Below are positions 1 through 9,510 of a stretch of 64,000 bases of DNA, piece after piece. Origin of the DNA: Rariglobus sp967755175 (GTDB lineage: Bacteria > Verrucomicrobiota > Verrucomicrobiia > Opitutales > Opitutaceae); the NCBI GenBank assembly GCA_967755175.1, contig CBRAFO010000008.1:1-64000 (forward strand). Direction: 5' to 3'. A program made the position numbers and the translations under genes. The notes beneath the pieces are model-generated. The model was not told the DNA's origin, made no database searches, and worked only from the letters and a program-made list of their open reading frames with translations. Each line of letters begins with the position of its first letter. The stretch's first letter is position 1.

Positions 1-261
1 GCGGTTCAAGTCGGGGACGCGGCTTACGGTCGCGAACGGACCCTGCATGGTGTAGGTGAGCGACGACTGGCCGCTTCCGGTAAGCGCCAAGTAGCCGGAT
101 TTCCACGGCTCCCGGTTGGCGTCCACGTTCGCCTTCACCTCCTGGAGATCCGAGAGGGTAAGCGGGGCACCCGGATGGGTGTAGGCGAGGGCTTGGGGTT
201 GTCCGAAGGCTAGCAGGAGCAGGGACGCTCCGAGGGTAAGAACCGAGTTTATTGGTTTCAT
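1..261 (-). CDS. Alginate-lyase-like secreted protein, N-terminal part only (cut by window edge)
   Basis: The ATG is the complement of 259-261 and the frame stays open to base 1, giving the first 87 residues; the rest lies outside the window. Residues 1-27 form a signal peptide: Lys near the start, a hydrophobic run rich in Leu and Ala, and an Ala-x-Ala site before YTHPG. The mature start reads HPGAPLTLSDLQEVKANVD and continues with EPWKSGYLAL. This opening is familiar from secreted alginate-lyase-family (PF05426-type) and related polysaccharide lyases of Bacteroidota and Verrucomicrobia, where it precedes the alpha/alpha-toroid. The catalytic part is not visible, so substrate cannot be judged. 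It is the most downstream visible member of the minus-strand carbohydrate locus, 49 bp after the repeat protein gene. Confidence 0.6.
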   Translation of the reverse strand, partial: MKPINSVLTLGASLLLLAFGQPQALAYTHPGAPLTLSDLQEVKANVDANREPWKSGYLALTGSGQSSLTYTMQGPFATVSRVPDLNR

Positions 262-310
262 TTTATCGGGGGGAAAGCAGGTCGGACGGGAGGGCGCTGA
301 CGGAAAGGCT

Positions 311-1225
311 CTAGGGGGTTGCCAGGATGTAGATTCCTTGGGGCGGCAAGGTGACGAAGCGGAATTTGTCGGGGGTGGTGGGCTGCCCGTTCAGGCGGAT
401 CTTGCCGGCGTTCACCCAGGCGACGTAGTCCTCCTCGGTGGCGTCGTTCAGCGAAAGTTGGCCGCGGCTGCCCGCTTCGAAGTCGATGTAGGAAGCAGCA
501 CCCCCGCCTTGGCCAAAGGTGATTTGCTTGGAGTCGGTCTGCATAAAAACTCCGTCGCCCGGGCCAAACGTGAGGATGCCGATGCCACGGCCGTTGCGCG
601 GTTGAAACGCGGTGCCGTAGCGGCTCGTCACGACGAGGAGTCCGCCCGTGAGGGTCACGCGGCCGCTGGCGTTTTCATCCGCGATGATAAAGCCACCGAA
701 TTCGGTCGCGCCCGGCGGGTTGATCACGAGGATGCCGCCGCTCATGTTCACGATTCCTTGGGTATGGGGGAGGCGACCGTTGCCGACGCGGAAATTGCGC
801 TCGCCGGGTTCGGCATCGTTGCGACTCTTAAGGGTCAGCTGTCCGCCGGTGAGGGTGAGTGTGCTCGTCTGGTTGTTGTTTTGCCCGACGGTGAGGCAGT
901 AACGCGCGGTCACCGTGAGTTCGCCGCCGGTGATTTTCAGGTCGCCGCCGCGGTTTGGGAGGCTGCCGACCTTGAAATCCACACATTGGAAACCCGTTTT
1001 CCCGTCCGCCTCGGAGTAAACGAACGGGGCGTTCTGTGCGTTGGCAATGAGCAGGTCGCCGGCGTTGGCGGAGTTGGCCGCCGGAGGTTTGCCCGTCCAG
1101 TTGGCCGGAGAGCGAAAATCCGGGCCGGCAGAGCCGTTCCACTCGAACGCGCGGCACGGCGGGAGTGCGGCCAGTCCCACGAGAAGGGGGATGATGCCGA
1201 GGTGGATAGTGTGTAACGTTTTCAT
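311..1225 (-). CDS. Secreted beta-strand-repeat protein of unknown function
   Basis: 304 residues. Residues 1-26 are a signal peptide ending near PPCRAFEW. After it comes the opening FEWNGSAGPDFRSPANWTG, typical of Verrucomicrobia and Planctomycetes surface proteins that carry autotransporter-associated repeats. The middle of the protein has short glycine-rich strand-turn units such as KITGGELTV, LTLTGGQLTL, NMSGGILVI and VTLTGGLLVV, which suggests a right-handed beta-helix. There is no PEP-CTERM anchor; the chain ends in RFVTLPPQGIYILATP. It lies between an alginate-lyase-like gene and a GH43 gene on the same strand, so a role in binding or organising polysaccharide at the surface is a reasonable inference, but no catalytic residue or known domain can be named. 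Confidence 0.6.
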   Translation of the reverse strand: MKTLHTIHLGIIPLLVGLAALPPCRAFEWNGSAGPDFRSPANWTGKPPAANSANAGDLLIANAQNAPFVYSEADGKTGFQCVDFKVGSLPNRGGDLKITGGELTVTARYCLTVGQNNNQTSTLTLTGGQLTLKSRNDAEPGERNFRVGNGRLPHTQGIVNMSGGILVINPPGATEFGGFIIADENASGRVTLTGGLLVVTSRYGTAFQPRNGRGIGILTFGPGDGVFMQTDSKQITFGQGGGAASYIDFEAGSRGQLSLNDATEEDYVAWVNAGKIRLNGQPTTPDKFRFVTLPPQGIYILATP

Positions 1226-1261
1226 GGATGCCAGTAGTTCGGTCAGTTGAGGTCGGTCAGG

Positions 1262-2431
1262 TCATTCCCCCGTAGCAGGAGACGCGTTATCACGCGTGAA
1301 AACCGACAGGTCCCACTCGGCGTGCCAGCGGAGCACCGGGCGGTTGTTTTCCCACTCGACCGGGAGCCAGATATAACGGCCGTCGATGGCGTTTTTCGGC
1401 CGCCAGCGGTCACCCATGTAGATAAACTCACTGGGACGACCGGGCGCGGGCAGGACATAGGTGGACTGGGACTCAAACGTGATGGCGTTTTCGCGCTCCG
1501 TGCCCCGGCACGGATTGCCCAACGCGGTCCATGGTCCCCAAATCGAGTCGGCCATCGCGGAGCGTCCGGGATTGGGAAACCAGCCCGAGGTGCCGGAGGC
1601 GAACAGGTAGTATTTTCCGGCGCGTTTGAAGAGTGCGGGAGCCTCGTTGGAGGCATTGGGAAGGATACGCGTCCACTTGCCGGTGAAACCGCGATAGTCG
1701 TCCGTCAATTCGTGAAGGTGCAGTGTCTGGTTGTCCTCGGCGGAGGTCAGCAAGTAGCCCTTGCGGTCGTCATCCACGAAGAGCGTCATGTCGCGGGACA
1801 TCTGGCCGCGCTTCAAATCGCGCCAAGCCATATCGCCGGCCACAACGGCTTCGTTGAATTGTTGCTTGTCCTTAAGCCGGTTGGGATCGGGTGCAGCCCC
1901 CGGGTCGAAACCGAGCGGCAGGACGCCTTGGTTGGGGCGGAAGGAACCCACATATTTATAGGGGCCGGTCGCCCTGTCGCTGACGGCCAGAGCGGCGCGG
2001 GCCATCCCGTAGTTTCGGCCCTTGTCCAAGTGAAACCACATCACGAAGGTCTTGGTCTTCGCGTTGTAGATGACCTTGGGCCGCTCGATGATGCAGCCCT
2101 TCACGATCTCGCTCTTGGGGTCGTCCGACACGGTCAGCGCGATCCCGCCGTCCCGCCAATGAACCAGATCCCGGGAGCTGTAAACATGCACGCCCACTTG
2201 GGCGTAGTTGCCCGCGTCGCCTTCGACTTTGTGCTCGCCGAACCAGTAATAAACACCGTCGTGCAGCAGGATACCGCCGCCGTGCGCGTTAATGGGGACG
2301 CCCTTGTCGTCCGTCCACAGTTCGCCGGGACGAAAGCCCCCCCTCCCCGCGTCCGCCGCGAAGGTGCTCGTCCCGGCGAACGCGAGGAGTATGAGCGTGA
2401 AGAGTGAGCGGTGGAATTTCATGATATCCAT
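1262..2431 (-). CDS. Glycoside hydrolase family 43-like secreted enzyme
   Basis: 389 residues with a signal peptide (residues about 1-25, ending TSTFAADAG). The mature protein opens with a five-bladed-propeller signature, INAHGGGILLHDGVYYWFGE, followed by VHVYSSRDLVHW, ERPKVIYNAKTKTFVMWFH and SRDMTLFVDDDRKGYL. These match GH43 enzymes of the exo-beta-1,3-galactanase-like and neighbouring subfamilies; the exact specificity cannot be read from sequence. The ATG overlaps the stop of the GH95 gene by one base (TAATG), which implies translational coupling and supports this start over the ATG three codons further in. Together with GH95 and the lyase-like gene it suggests attack on a branched, fucose-bearing plant or algal polysaccharide. 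Confidence 0.8.
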   Translation of the reverse strand: MDIMKFHRSLFTLILLAFAGTSTFAADAGRGGFRPGELWTDDKGVPINAHGGGILLHDGVYYWFGEHKVEGDAGNYAQVGVHVYSSRDLVHWRDGGIALTVSDDPKSEIVKGCIIERPKVIYNAKTKTFVMWFHLDKGRNYGMARAALAVSDRATGPYKYVGSFRPNQGVLPLGFDPGAAPDPNRLKDKQQFNEAVVAGDMAWRDLKRGQMSRDMTLFVDDDRKGYLLTSAEDNQTLHLHELTDDYRGFTGKWTRILPNASNEAPALFKRAGKYYLFASGTSGWFPNPGRSAMADSIWGPWTALGNPCRGTERENAITFESQSTYVLPAPGRPSEFIYMGDRWRPKNAIDGRYIWLPVEWENNRPVLRWHAEWDLSVFTRDNASPATGE

Positions 2432-4878
2432 TATTGGACACGACTGAGATTGGGACCGAAGCGGTAGGATTCGCCGCGGCGCGTCGGTAGCTCGACCACA
2501 CGATCACCGAGACGAACCTTGAGCGGCTCGCCGGCCAGCGACTGAATCTTGGCGGACGTGAGCACTCCGTTGGCCCAAACGAGATCGACTTCAAACCCAC
2601 CGCGCGCGCGCAGGCCCTTGATCGAGCCGGTCGGCCACGCGCCGGGCAACGCGGGCAGCAAATCAATGATGAAACGCTCGTGGCGAGGATCGGACGGATC
2701 GAAGTGAAGCTCCTGACTCTGAAGGAGCATCTCGCTCATGCCGGAGACCGCGCCGAAGTTACCGTCAATCTGGAAGGGCGGGTGCGCGTCGAAGAGATTC
2801 GGATACGTGCCGCCTCCGTTGCTCATGTTGGTGCCCGAGGTGTTCACGTAGCGCAGTTGCCTTTGCAGAAGTTTGAACGCGTGGTCGCCATCGCGCAGGC
2901 GCGCCCAGAAGTTGAGCTTCCAGGCCAGGCTCCATCCGGTGCCGTCGTCGCCGCGCAGCTCCAGGGATTTTCTCGCGGCGATAGCCAGCTTGGGCGTGGT
3001 GACGGGGGAAATCTGCATGCCCGGGAACAGCGCATAGAGGTGCGAAGTGTGGCGGTGATGCGGCTCGGGGGCGTTCAGGTCCCAGTCCTTGCTCCACTCC
3101 ATGAGCTGGCCGCCCTTGCCGATCTCGGGCGGACGGATTTTCTCGCGGGCCTCAGCGATCTTCTTCTGGAAGTCGGAATCGACCCCGAGATTCCGCGCCG
3201 CGAGCAGGTAAACCGAGAAGAGGTCGTGGATGATCTGCCGTTCCATAGCGGCACCAGCATCCACCTGACTTCTGAGGCCGGTGTCGGTCTTGAAGGTGTT
3301 TTCCGGCGAGACCGAGGGCGAGGTGACGAGTCTGCCGTCCTCATCCGGCGTCAGCATCGCGAGGTAGGCCTCGCAGGACTCCTTCATCGCAGGATAGATG
3401 GCGCGCAGATAGGCTTCGTCGCGGCTGAATGCATATTGATCCCAGAGCATGCGGCCATACCACGCGCCACCGGTGTAGAACGTGCCCCAAGGCAGGCCGC
3501 TACCGGGCGATGTGTAACCCCAGATATTGGTCTGCATGGCCAAGATCCAGCCGGGCGCGTTGAAGTAGGCCTTGGCGGTTTTGCGACCGGGTTCGACCAC
3601 GCTGAGATTGAAACGGGCGGCCGGCAGCGCGCAGTCGTTCAAGTTGGCCGGACCGGCGGGCCAATAGTTCATCTGGTAGTTGATGTTCGACTTGTAGTCG
3701 CACTTCCACGGCAGGTCGTAACCGTCGCCCCAGATGCCCTGCGAGTTGGAGGGCAGCGGATTGTCCGGACGGCTAGAGGAAATCAGCAGGTAGCGGCCGA
3801 ACTGGAAAAACAATGCCGGCAACGAGGGGTCGTCGGTCCCCATCTGAAACGCCTTCAATCTCTCGTCGGTCGGGGCTTGGGCGGCCTCGGTGACGGGAAG
3901 CGTGAACTCCACGCGGCGAAAGAAGCTTTGGTGCTCGGTGATGTGAGCCTGCTTGAGTTTGTCGTAGGACTTCGCAGTCGCAGCGGCCAACGTGCGGATG
4001 ACAGCGGACTGCGGATCGGAGCCGCGGTAGTCCTTTGCATAATCGAGCACGTAACTGGTGGCGCATGCGAGCACCACCACGGCTTCGTCGGCACCCGTTA
4101 CGACGAGCCGGTCGCCCTCGAAGGTGACCTTGCCGCCCGTCGTGAGGACGCGCACGCGCGCCTCGTAGTCCACGTTGCCCTTGCGGTTGTTCGTGTCGGT
4201 GTTGCCGCGCAGGACGAGCGTGTCCTGGCCCTCAGGCTTCGTGGTCGCGGACTTGCTTCGGTTAAGGCCCAATGTGAACGACACGCTGCCTTTGCGGTCG
4301 GCCGCGATGCGAGTGACCAGCGCCTGGTCGGCCGCGCTGGAAAACGTTTCGCGGGTGAAGGCGATGCCGCCGATTTTGAAATCAACACCGGCCACCGCGC
4401 GGTCGATGTCGAGCCAGCGGCGGTAATCGGTTCGTTCGCCGACCGGTTGTTGGAATTCGAAGGTCAGGTCGCCGAGCGTCTGGTAGGAGCCGTTGTAAAC
4501 GCCGTCGAAGCCCCCACCCTGATTCGTCATCTTGTCCTTCGTGAGTTGGGCGGCCTCCTTGTATTTCTGCTCCTTGAGCAGGCGGCGGATCTCAGGCAGG
4601 GACTTGTAGGCCTCGGGCCGGTCGGTGTTGTGCTCGGGTTGGCCCGACCAGACGGTGATGTCGTTAAGCTGGAGACGCTCTTTGTCGGCCCCGCCGAAGA
4701 TCATCGCGCCGAGGCGGCCGTTGCCCACGGGCAAAGCTTCCTCCCACTTGGCGGCGGGCGAGGCATACCACAACTGATTGGTCGCCGAAATAGCCGGGGC
4801 GGAGGATTCCGCGAAGAGCGGCGCGCACAGGGCCGAAGTCATCGCGACGGCGAAATGGTATAAGGAGCGGGTTAGCAC
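2431..4878 (-). CDS. GH95 family alpha-L-fucosidase/galactosidase, secreted
   Basis: 815 residues, full length for GH95. The start is a GTG; residues 1-23 look like a signal peptide (LCAPLFAES), although an internal ATG at residue 13 is an alternative. The family hallmark LWYASPAAKWEEALPVGNGR is at residues 36-55. The active-site Asn pair sits in NINYQMNYWPAG (N398 and N400), the general-acid region in SPENTFKT (E526) and the Asp of the last motif in QIDGNFGAVSGM (D705), so all the expected catalytic residues are present. GH95 enzymes are inverting 1,2-alpha-L-fucosidases, with some members acting on alpha-L-galactose. The gene is first in a coupled pair with the GH43 enzyme. Confidence 0.9.
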   Translation of the reverse strand: MLTRSLYHFAVAMTSALCAPLFAESSAPAISATNQLWYASPAAKWEEALPVGNGRLGAMIFGGADKERLQLNDITVWSGQPEHNTDRPEAYKSLPEIRRLLKEQKYKEAAQLTKDKMTNQGGGFDGVYNGSYQTLGDLTFEFQQPVGERTDYRRWLDIDRAVAGVDFKIGGIAFTRETFSSAADQALVTRIAADRKGSVSFTLGLNRSKSATTKPEGQDTLVLRGNTDTNNRKGNVDYEARVRVLTTGGKVTFEGDRLVVTGADEAVVVLACATSYVLDYAKDYRGSDPQSAVIRTLAAATAKSYDKLKQAHITEHQSFFRRVEFTLPVTEAAQAPTDERLKAFQMGTDDPSLPALFFQFGRYLLISSSRPDNPLPSNSQGIWGDGYDLPWKCDYKSNINYQMNYWPAGPANLNDCALPAARFNLSVVEPGRKTAKAYFNAPGWILAMQTNIWGYTSPGSGLPWGTFYTGGAWYGRMLWDQYAFSRDEAYLRAIYPAMKESCEAYLAMLTPDEDGRLVTSPSVSPENTFKTDTGLRSQVDAGAAMERQIIHDLFSVYLLAARNLGVDSDFQKKIAEAREKIRPPEIGKGGQLMEWSKDWDLNAPEPHHRHTSHLYALFPGMQISPVTTPKLAIAARKSLELRGDDGTGWSLAWKLNFWARLRDGDHAFKLLQRQLRYVNTSGTNMSNGGGTYPNLFDAHPPFQIDGNFGAVSGMSEMLLQSQELHFDPSDPRHERFIIDLLPALPGAWPTGSIKGLRARGGFEVDLVWANGVLTSAKIQSLAGEPLKVRLGDRVVELPTRRGESYRFGPNLSRVQ

Positions 4879-5001
4879 TGGAAGCTATGGGAAAAGGTAT
4901 GCGCCGAAGCGTGTGGGGCTGCCTTTGCGGGTTTTTAAAGACGCAAAAGCAAGCAGTGGCCATTATCAGGACGCGGCGGGGCTTGGGCGGAGCGGGATTC
5001 T

Positions 5002-5712
5002 CTACGGCTGGTTTTCGGCCGGGATGAGTGAATCCACTATGATCATTTCCAGCGGGCGCGGGGGAATGTCTTCTTCCAGCCTGACGCTTATCAGCGAACC
5101 CGGCATAAGGAATATATTACGGCGGCCATTGGGAATGGTGTTCACAAATCCGGTGGACATGGTTTGCCATCCTTGCCCGGTTTGCATGGCCACTCGGGTG
5201 AGATGATTACCGGGCTGGTCAGCGATTAATCTCAATTCACCACTCTGGAGGAGGAAAGGTTGCGTCTGATTATAGCTAACGGCCACATTCCCGGGCATGC
5301 CGTTGAAAAAGCGTAAGGCACCGACCGGGAAATGGGTGATCTCGTCGGGGACCACCACGCATTTATAGGTTTTGTCACCCTGCTTACTGAATAAAATCAA
5401 CACCCGTGTGACCTTTTCAGGGAGAGTGGCGATCGCCAAGGGTTCGACTTTGGCTTTTGGCTTGGCGGAGTCGGCTTCCTCGGAGCTGTCTTTGGCGTAA
5501 AACTTCAAGACCGAACCCCCTGTATAGGTTTCGGGCTCGGAGAGGCTATAAGCGGGAATAGTGAATGTCTTCTTTTTACCCTGTGACGTGAAGGATACGT
5601 CCTCGATCGGGTCTTTAATCGCCAAGGTTTGAAAGGTAACCGTTTCGGCGGGAGATAGGCAGGGAAGGACGATCCCTGCCCATAATCCGAGAAGAGAGAA
5701 TTTGATATTCAT
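5002..5712 (-). CDS. Secreted protein of unknown function, partner of Verru_Chthon A
   Basis: 236 residues with a signal peptide (MNIKFSLLGLWAGIVLPCLS then PAETV). No recognised domain. The mature part is mainly beta-like with two halves, one around FTIPAYSLSEPETYTGGSVL and one around AVSYNQTQPFLLQSGELRLI, and no cysteines in the mature chain besides one in KCVVVPDE. It starts one base after the stop of the 1,260-residue Verru_Chthon A gene, so the two are almost certainly co-translated. Small secreted proteins of this kind commonly follow prepilin-like genes in Verrucomicrobia; a role in assembling or retaining the large partner is inference only. Confidence 0.65.
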   Translation of the reverse strand: MNIKFSLLGLWAGIVLPCLSPAETVTFQTLAIKDPIEDVSFTSQGKKKTFTIPAYSLSEPETYTGGSVLKFYAKDSSEEADSAKPKAKVEPLAIATLPEKVTRVLILFSKQGDKTYKCVVVPDEITHFPVGALRFFNGMPGNVAVSYNQTQPFLLQSGELRLIADQPGNHLTRVAMQTGQGWQTMSTGFVNTIPNGRRNIFLMPGSLISVRLEEDIPPRPLEMIIVDSLIPAENQP

Positions 5713-5713
5713 A

Positions 5714-8700
5714 TTAGATATCCTCGGCGCTTAGCCAACGGAAGGACACGACCTTGAAACGACGTCCGAAGGCTTGGTTTTCGGTCGCGAGCCTATCGGG
5801 GTTTTCATTTCCCTTTTCAGCGATATCAGTGGAGTCCACATACTCAGGCAAACGTTGCACCACGGCTTCGCACCATGCGCGGGCCAGCGGTGCGCCGGTC
5901 GTGGTGGTGTCCAGCGGATTACGCGATTCTCCGTAGGTGCGGATGACAAACGTGTCGGAACGGGCGGCCAAGACCGGGCCTAGCGATTGCAGGATATCCG
6001 CTTGGGTCAGCCATCCAGGAATGCCGGTGGATTTGGAACCCCAGTCAACTTGGGTGGTGCCGCTCCCCCAGCTCGACGAGGTGGTGGCATCCGCATAGAC
6101 GGTTACAGGGCCACCCGGAGGGGGAGGGGTGCCGTCATTATCGTATCCATTGAAAGTAAGGATTTCGCCATCAGGCGGCGCCGATACCACCGAGCCATTG
6201 AGCCCAGACGAGTCTATAGCCGCTTGTAAAGGGCCCTTCAGGCTTCTCTTATCGGTGGTGGGCGCGAGGGTTCTATTAATAAAATGCGCCAGCGATACAA
6301 AAGGCCCCCGGTTCCTTACTTCGGCCACAATGGCTTTGGCGAGGACGTTAATCTGCTTGGGGGTAAGGCGTCGGTATCCCGAATAGGCTTCGTTTGCGGC
6401 GAGTTCTGGGTTGGTCGGGCCTCCGCCGTTCTCGGCGGCCGCAACCGTCAGTTTCCCTTTCGAGGTATTAAATGAATTAAGGGCGGGGTTGGGCGCATTC
6501 CAGCTACGAGCGAAGACGGCGTCTGCGCCTCCAGAACTTTCTTTACTAGTGCCAAGTTTGTTGGTGCTCGCCAAAAGGGCACTCCAAGCATCGATGCTGG
6601 TGGAGTTGATATTGAATACTCCGTTGATGAGCAGGTTGCCGGCGGCAAGACGACCATCTTGCAGGTCGTTAAGCTTTGCGGTGGAGATGGGCTTTAGTCG
6701 ATTGTTGGGCAGGTCCGCCCCCAAGACATACCCAGTGGAGGTGGGCGGCGTGGTTGAGAAAAAATAGCGATCCCAGAGCGCACAGTTTAAAAGATAACTG
6801 ATATCAAAGTATCTGACGGCACCCGGGTTGGTGGCCGGATTATGAAAGCGGTCCGCCCGACTTTGGACGGCATTGGCTCTGGTGACGAAGGGTGTAAAGT
6901 AGGAGTTGCCGACCGCATTTCCGGGTTGGTGGCCTATATTGGTATGTTGGTCATCCGCAGTGAGATTGGCATGCTGGAGCTGGCCCAGTGATAGCACGGG
7001 GATTTCGTAGGCACCATTTGCCCGGTTGGCGCGCGGAGTGTCGAATAGCTGCATGAGCATCGGGGGCGCGTCGATAGATGATGCGGATCGTCCCCAGTAT
7101 CCTATTTTATTGGCGGGGCTACTGGAGTCTTCATAGGTATCTCCCGTATAATAGTTTGAATTTCCGCTATAATTAAACTCGTAAGGAGGCGCCGCGAGGG
7201 GGCCGTTAAAGCGATACGCGACCCACGGGTTTATAATTTCTTGGGCGCGAATATTGTAATCGCAATAAGTCCGCCAATCCCGAGCAGGCACCAGCACGCC
7301 ATTATTAGATGGCGAACGAAGCCTTAAAAGCCACACATAGGCGAACCCTGGATTGGTGCCATCCTTAGAAACTTGTCGGCCCGGCATCCATCCCGAAAAC
7401 CCGGGCATATCTGAACCGACAACCGATGTTAAAGTTTTTAAGTTCCCGGATGCATCCGTATACTTAATAAAATAACTAAGAAACGTGGCGCCACCGTTTG
7501 GGGAGGTTGAGGTGCGGCCTGTCCCCCTCTCGGTTGTCCAAACATCGAAGTTCGCCTTCTGTGTGACCCACGCTTTTCCAGTATCCGCTTCGAAATAAGC
7601 CGTGGGTGGAAACGATGGCGCGGTGGTCGCCGTCAGAGGAACCGTGGCGCTGCCTGTCGCACCCGCCGCAATGGCAACGGTGGCCGGGATGGTTGTTTGG
7701 GTGTTCGTATAGCAAACCGTCTCTCCCGGGGGAATGCTTAGATTGCTAATCGTAAATGTAATGCGGTCGAGTAGGCCGTAAGCGGTCGTGTCGTTTGTAG
7801 ACTTCTTGGATACAAGTTTATATTCACTACTGCCCATGCTATTGGCATAGATCCCAACGTCAGTTCCCCCGTAGCTCGTAAAGTCTGGGTTGAGATGGAC
7901 GGTAAACGAAACAGGGGAAGTGCTTTTTAATGTCGCCGTGTAGGGGTTGCCCAACATCAGCACCAATCCGCCCAAGACCTGATTGTTGGCTCCCGATTTC
8001 TTTAGTCCAAATAAAAACCTGACTTGGGTAATGACGGGGCTGATGCCGACGTGAGTCGCGTCGGCGGCCTGCACGTTAATAGTGTTGGCGTCGGCGGCCG
8101 CTGTATAAAGCGACACGCCATAAAATGATTTTAATATATCCCAGCTAGGTCCCATCGCCGGGGAGTAGCTGCCGGGAATGATGGGCTTCGTCTTAGCCGG
8201 CTCATAGGGAGTTTCAGTTTTATAGTCAGGTAGCTTATCCGCTTCCAAGTAGCTGGTCAGGTCACGACGCAGGCCTCCGTTGTAGCTATCGGCCAACACG
8301 CCCTTGGAGCAGGTGGTGATGTGATGGAGCTCCGCTTTGGCATTGGCCTCGGTGAGACGCGTATCACCAAGCCGCATCTGGCTGGGAAGGAGGGTATTTT
8401 CGATGGCGGCGGTGGTCGCGGCCGGGAGATTATTGGTATCCTTACCGGGGTAGTTGGCAAAGTCGGTTAAATCGGCGGAACCCGTAAGCCAGCCCAACTG
8501 TTCGATGCCATTGCGCTGAGCGGAGAGGAGACGATAGCGCGCCTTGATATCGTTAGCCGGATTGGTGTTAACCGTATAAGCGTCGGTTAGATTATATTTG
8601 GCCTTCACGCCTTCGTCGCCGATCCAGTAGGCGTAGCGTCCAATGGTGCTTTGGCCGGCATTTCCCAGCCCTGGAATGGTGGCGTTGTCAGCCTTAATGT

Positions 8701-9496
8701 CCACCAAGGGAGCGGCGACATACCGATCATAATATTTTTCCGTGCTCCCATCGGGCAGCGTGCGATCAGGAGTGTTGCTGTCGCCGACCGAAGCCGGACC
8801 TACAAGTAAGACGATATCATGGCTGTTACCCGTTCGGTCCTTGATGGTGCCCGTCTTGGTGGTGTCGGAGGGAAGGACCGGGGCGATTCCCGGATTAAAC
8901 AAGGGTGCCGTGGTGCCCGGGTCTCCGTTGGAGGCGGTGATTTGGCCGAACGTGTTCGCCGCGGTCGAGGCATTGAATGTGGTCGTTTCATTGCCGCTCA
9001 CCATCCAGTTGAGCAGGACGGGGCTCGGCGTTCTTTCATAAATGTTTCCGGCTTGTGCAGGATCGGACGGGTTGGAGTTACCCCACACCCCAGTCCAGTA
9101 GCGGGTGCCGGGTTGGACCTTGACCAAACCGTTGGAGATGCCGTTGACGCTCTGGGCATTGACGGGATCGGTGTCGTTGGCGTTGGGCAGGCGCGCCCCG
9201 TTGGTATTGCCAGCCAAGTCAGCCGTCGCCGTGACGCGCTGATCGGGCCCGGCGGCCTTCTGCAACTGACCGAGCGCGATGTTCAGCGCCATCAGCGCGT
9301 TTTGACGGGCTTGTGAGAGCTGCTGGCTATTGGTGGCAACTTGGGTCTCCACCCGGGTCAGGCTGGCGAGGCTCACCAGCAGCAACACCAAGAAGGCGAG
9401 CAGCGTGATCGTGATCAACAGCGCGAAACCGCGTTGATTGGTTCGCAAAGGTCGACCGCCTCCCAGGCGGCCAATAGGCGTGAGACGAGCAGGCAT
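5714..9496 (-). CDS. Verru_Chthon cassette protein A-like giant prepilin-like protein
   Basis: 1,260 residues from the ATG at 9494-9496; the frame is open to 9664, but the extra residues overlap the upstream gene and look non-coding. Residues 19-45 read RGFALLITITLLAFLVLLLV then SLASLTR, a prepilin-like N-terminal helix preceded by basic residues. It is followed by a helix rich in Gln and Ala (QVATNSQQLSQARQNALMAL) as in type IV pilin-related proteins. The next about 1,150 residues are a large extracellular region rich in Asn, Thr and Gly. This layout fits TIGR02600 (Verru_Chthon cassette protein A) known from Verrucomicrobium and Chthoniobacter genomes; the function of those cassettes is unknown. 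The small B, C and D cassette proteins are not next to it here. The codon and base composition is somewhat less GC-rich than its neighbours. Confidence 0.75.
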   Translation of the reverse strand: MPARLTPIGRLGGGRPLRTNQRGFALLITITLLAFLVLLLVSLASLTRVETQVATNSQQLSQARQNALMALNIALGQLQKAAGPDQRVTATADLAGNTNGARLPNANDTDPVNAQSVNGISNGLVKVQPGTRYWTGVWGNSNPSDPAQAGNIYERTPSPVLLNWMVSGNETTTFNASTAANTFGQITASNGDPGTTAPLFNPGIAPVLPSDTTKTGTIKDRTGNSHDIVLLVGPASVGDSNTPDRTLPDGSTEKYYDRYVAAPLVDIKADNATIPGLGNAGQSTIGRYAYWIGDEGVKAKYNLTDAYTVNTNPANDIKARYRLLSAQRNGIEQLGWLTGSADLTDFANYPGKDTNNLPAATTAAIENTLLPSQMRLGDTRLTEANAKAELHHITTCSKGVLADSYNGGLRRDLTSYLEADKLPDYKTETPYEPAKTKPIIPGSYSPAMGPSWDILKSFYGVSLYTAAADANTINVQAADATHVGISPVITQVRFLFGLKKSGANNQVLGGLVLMLGNPYTATLKSTSPVSFTVHLNPDFTSYGGTDVGIYANSMGSSEYKLVSKKSTNDTTAYGLLDRITFTISNLSIPPGETVCYTNTQTTIPATVAIAAGATGSATVPLTATTAPSFPPTAYFEADTGKAWVTQKANFDVWTTERGTGRTSTSPNGGATFLSYFIKYTDASGNLKTLTSVVGSDMPGFSGWMPGRQVSKDGTNPGFAYVWLLRLRSPSNNGVLVPARDWRTYCDYNIRAQEIINPWVAYRFNGPLAAPPYEFNYSGNSNYYTGDTYEDSSSPANKIGYWGRSASSIDAPPMLMQLFDTPRANRANGAYEIPVLSLGQLQHANLTADDQHTNIGHQPGNAVGNSYFTPFVTRANAVQSRADRFHNPATNPGAVRYFDISYLLNCALWDRYFFSTTPPTSTGYVLGADLPNNRLKPISTAKLNDLQDGRLAAGNLLINGVFNINSTSIDAWSALLASTNKLGTSKESSGGADAVFARSWNAPNPALNSFNTSKGKLTVAAAENGGGPTNPELAANEAYSGYRRLTPKQINVLAKAIVAEVRNRGPFVSLAHFINRTLAPTTDKRSLKGPLQAAIDSSGLNGSVVSAPPDGEILTFNGYDNDGTPPPPGGPVTVYADATTSSSWGSGTTQVDWGSKSTGIPGWLTQADILQSLGPVLAARSDTFVIRTYGESRNPLDTTTTGAPLARAWCEAVVQRLPEYVDSTDIAEKGNENPDRLATENQAFGRRFKVVSFRWLSAEDI

Positions 9497-9510
9497 GGTG
9501 ACGCTTTGAG

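Noticed and set aside
2680..4863. Long plus-strand open frame (727 codons) opposite GH95
   Set aside because: It is the antisense shadow of a complete GH95 gene with all catalytic motifs; the translation is rich in Arg, Val and Gly without domain signatures.
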